DNA of 7,064 nt from an uncultured Micrococcales bacterium (GTDB lineage Bacteria > Actinomycetota > Actinomycetes > Actinomycetales > Microbacteriaceae), in contig CAIPNT010000014.1 in NCBI GenBank assembly GCA_903866485.1, positions 1 through 7,064 of the forward strand, in the 5' to 3' direction. Below the pieces are notes generated by a model. The model searched no databases. It was not told the DNA's origin and worked only from the letters and a program-made list of their open reading frames with translations. This document shows, piece by piece, positions 6,200 through 7,064 of this stretch; positions within the stretch are counted from its first letter, which is position 1; every line of letters begins with the position of its first letter. Position numbers and translations under genes: made by a program.

Positions 6200-7064
6200 A
6201 TGAAAAACGAGTTCCCCGAAGAGCACCGCATCGTCGACATCGAACTGTCGAAAGAGATGCAGGAGTCGTTTCTCGAATAGTCCTACTCGGTCATCTATGC
6301 CCGAGCCCTGCCTGACGCCCGTGATGGCCTAAAACCGGTGCACCGTCGCATCGTTTATCAGATGGGCGAAATGGGTCTTCGACCTGAGAAGGGGCATGTT
6401 AAGTCGGCCCGTGTCACCGGCGAGGTTATGGGAAAGCTTCATCCACACGGTGATGGCGCCATTTATGACGCACTTGTTCGAATGGCTCAGCCATTTAGTC
6501 TTCGAGTGCCGCTCATAGATGGCCACGGAAACTTTGGCAGCCTGGATGACGGCCCGGCAGCGGCCCGTTATACCGAGGCAAAACTGTCACAGGCCGCAAT
6601 GCTCATGAACGATGGATTAGACGAAGACGTCGTCGACTTCAAGCCAAACTATGACGCGCAGCTGTCAGAACCCGAGGTGCTTCCGGCAGCATTTCCGAAC
6701 CTGCTGGTCAACGGCGCAAGCGGCATCGCGGTTGGCATGGCAACTAACATGCCTCCACACAACATGCGCGAGGTCATCGCTGCGGCTCGCTTCTTGCTAG
6801 AGAATCCGCAGGCCAACACCGAAGACTTGATGCGCTATGTGCCCGGGCCAGACCTGCCAAACGGCGGCATAATCATGGGCCTTGATGGCGTGCGTGACGC
6901 TTATGAAACCGGGCGTGGCGTGTTCAAGACCCGAGCTCGCGTGAGTGTAGAAAGCGTGTCACCGCGCAAGTTGGGTCTGGTTGTCACCGAATTGCCTTAC
7001 CTGGTTGGTCCTGAGAAGGTCATCGAAAAAATTAAGGATGGCGTCAACAGCAAAAAATTGCAGG
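6200..7064 (+). CDS. parC: DNA topoisomerase IV subunit A (ParC/GyrA family), interrupted by an in-frame TAG and cut by the window edge
   Basis: Breakage-reunion subunit of a type IIA topoisomerase, which works with ParE to decatenate chromosomes. From ATG 6200 the product reads [20 protein letters not shown]..., then a TAG at codon 27, and then continues in the same frame without another stop to the edge (288 codons in total). Family motifs after the stop are intact: [18 protein letters not shown] (34-51), [17 protein letters not shown] (74-90), [19 protein letters not shown] (108-126, catalytic Tyr124), and the [22 protein letters not shown] block. ParC is favoured over GyrA by the [15 protein letters not shown] N-terminus and by the sepH neighbourhood; gyrA normally sits beside gyrB. 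The Shine-Dalgarno is weak (AGAGAG). Restart at GTG 6338 or ATG 6362 would lose the conserved N-terminal arm. The gene may be genuinely broken or the base may be a sequence error. Confidence 0.88.
6278..6280 (+). other. In-frame amber codon inside parC
   Basis: TAG stands at codon 27, where GyrA/ParC proteins have a conserved tyrosine (LDY in E. coli GyrA, LNY in E. coli ParC; here [14 protein letters not shown]). One base change (TAG to TAC or TAT) restores the expected protein. Both flanks are in the same frame, so this is a substitution, not a frameshift. Confidence 0.95.

Noticed and set aside
6157..6240. 28-residue N-terminal extension of the phosphodiesterase
   Set aside because: It would overlap the parC start by about 41 nt; the added sequence is Cys/Ser-rich and unlike family starts. 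The apparent hydrophobic stretch should not be read as a signal peptide.
6278..6280. Pyrrolysine, TAG recoding or a programmed readthrough signal
   Set aside because: Three other genes here use TAG as a normal stop, the position expects tyrosine, and the following TCC does not match known readthrough contexts such as CAR-YYA.

Overview
The window looks like chromosomal DNA of an actinobacterium, most likely a Microbacteriaceae-type member of the Micrococcales with only moderate GC. The evidence is gene content: SepH, DUF3093, DUF4193, DUF3710 and DUF3159 proteins are actinobacterial families, and several also cluster around dut in mycobacteria. Genes are tightly packed, with 2-nt gaps and 4-nt stop-to-stop overlaps. 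This fits a streamlined genome, for example a freshwater 'Luna'-type lineage, but the lineage is inference. No mobile element, CRISPR array, rRNA or tRNA was seen.

Layout. Positions 1-3074 hold a minus-strand run read dut -> DUF3710 protein -> DUF3159 membrane protein -> acnA. The last gene is cut by the left edge just after its first iron-sulfur cysteine. Diverging from dut is a plus-strand DUF3093 membrane protein (3097-3546). It converges, with a 4-nt overlap, on a minus-strand DUF4193 zinc-ribbon-like protein (3543-3833). A 194-nt divergent intergenic region follows, carrying a split direct repeat and a short palindrome. Then come plus-strand sepH (4028-5032), a convergent minus-strand type I phosphodiesterase/alkaline-phosphatase-fold protein (5029-6156), and plus-strand parC (topoisomerase IV subunit A, 6200 to the right edge).

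Roles. Dut limits dUTP and supplies dUMP. SepH is a known FtsZ-assembly factor. ParC would decatenate chromosomes before division. AcnA is a TCA-cycle enzyme. The four DUF proteins are uncharacterised but are conserved neighbours of dut in actinobacteria. The most striking anomaly is an in-frame TAG at codon 27 of parC, replacing a conserved tyrosine in an otherwise perfect reading frame. Nothing here is clearly a new defence or mobile system. The items worth a second look are the parC amber codon, the repeat pair upstream of sepH/DUF4193, the superimposed divergent -10 elements, and the uncharacterised dut-linked gene set.
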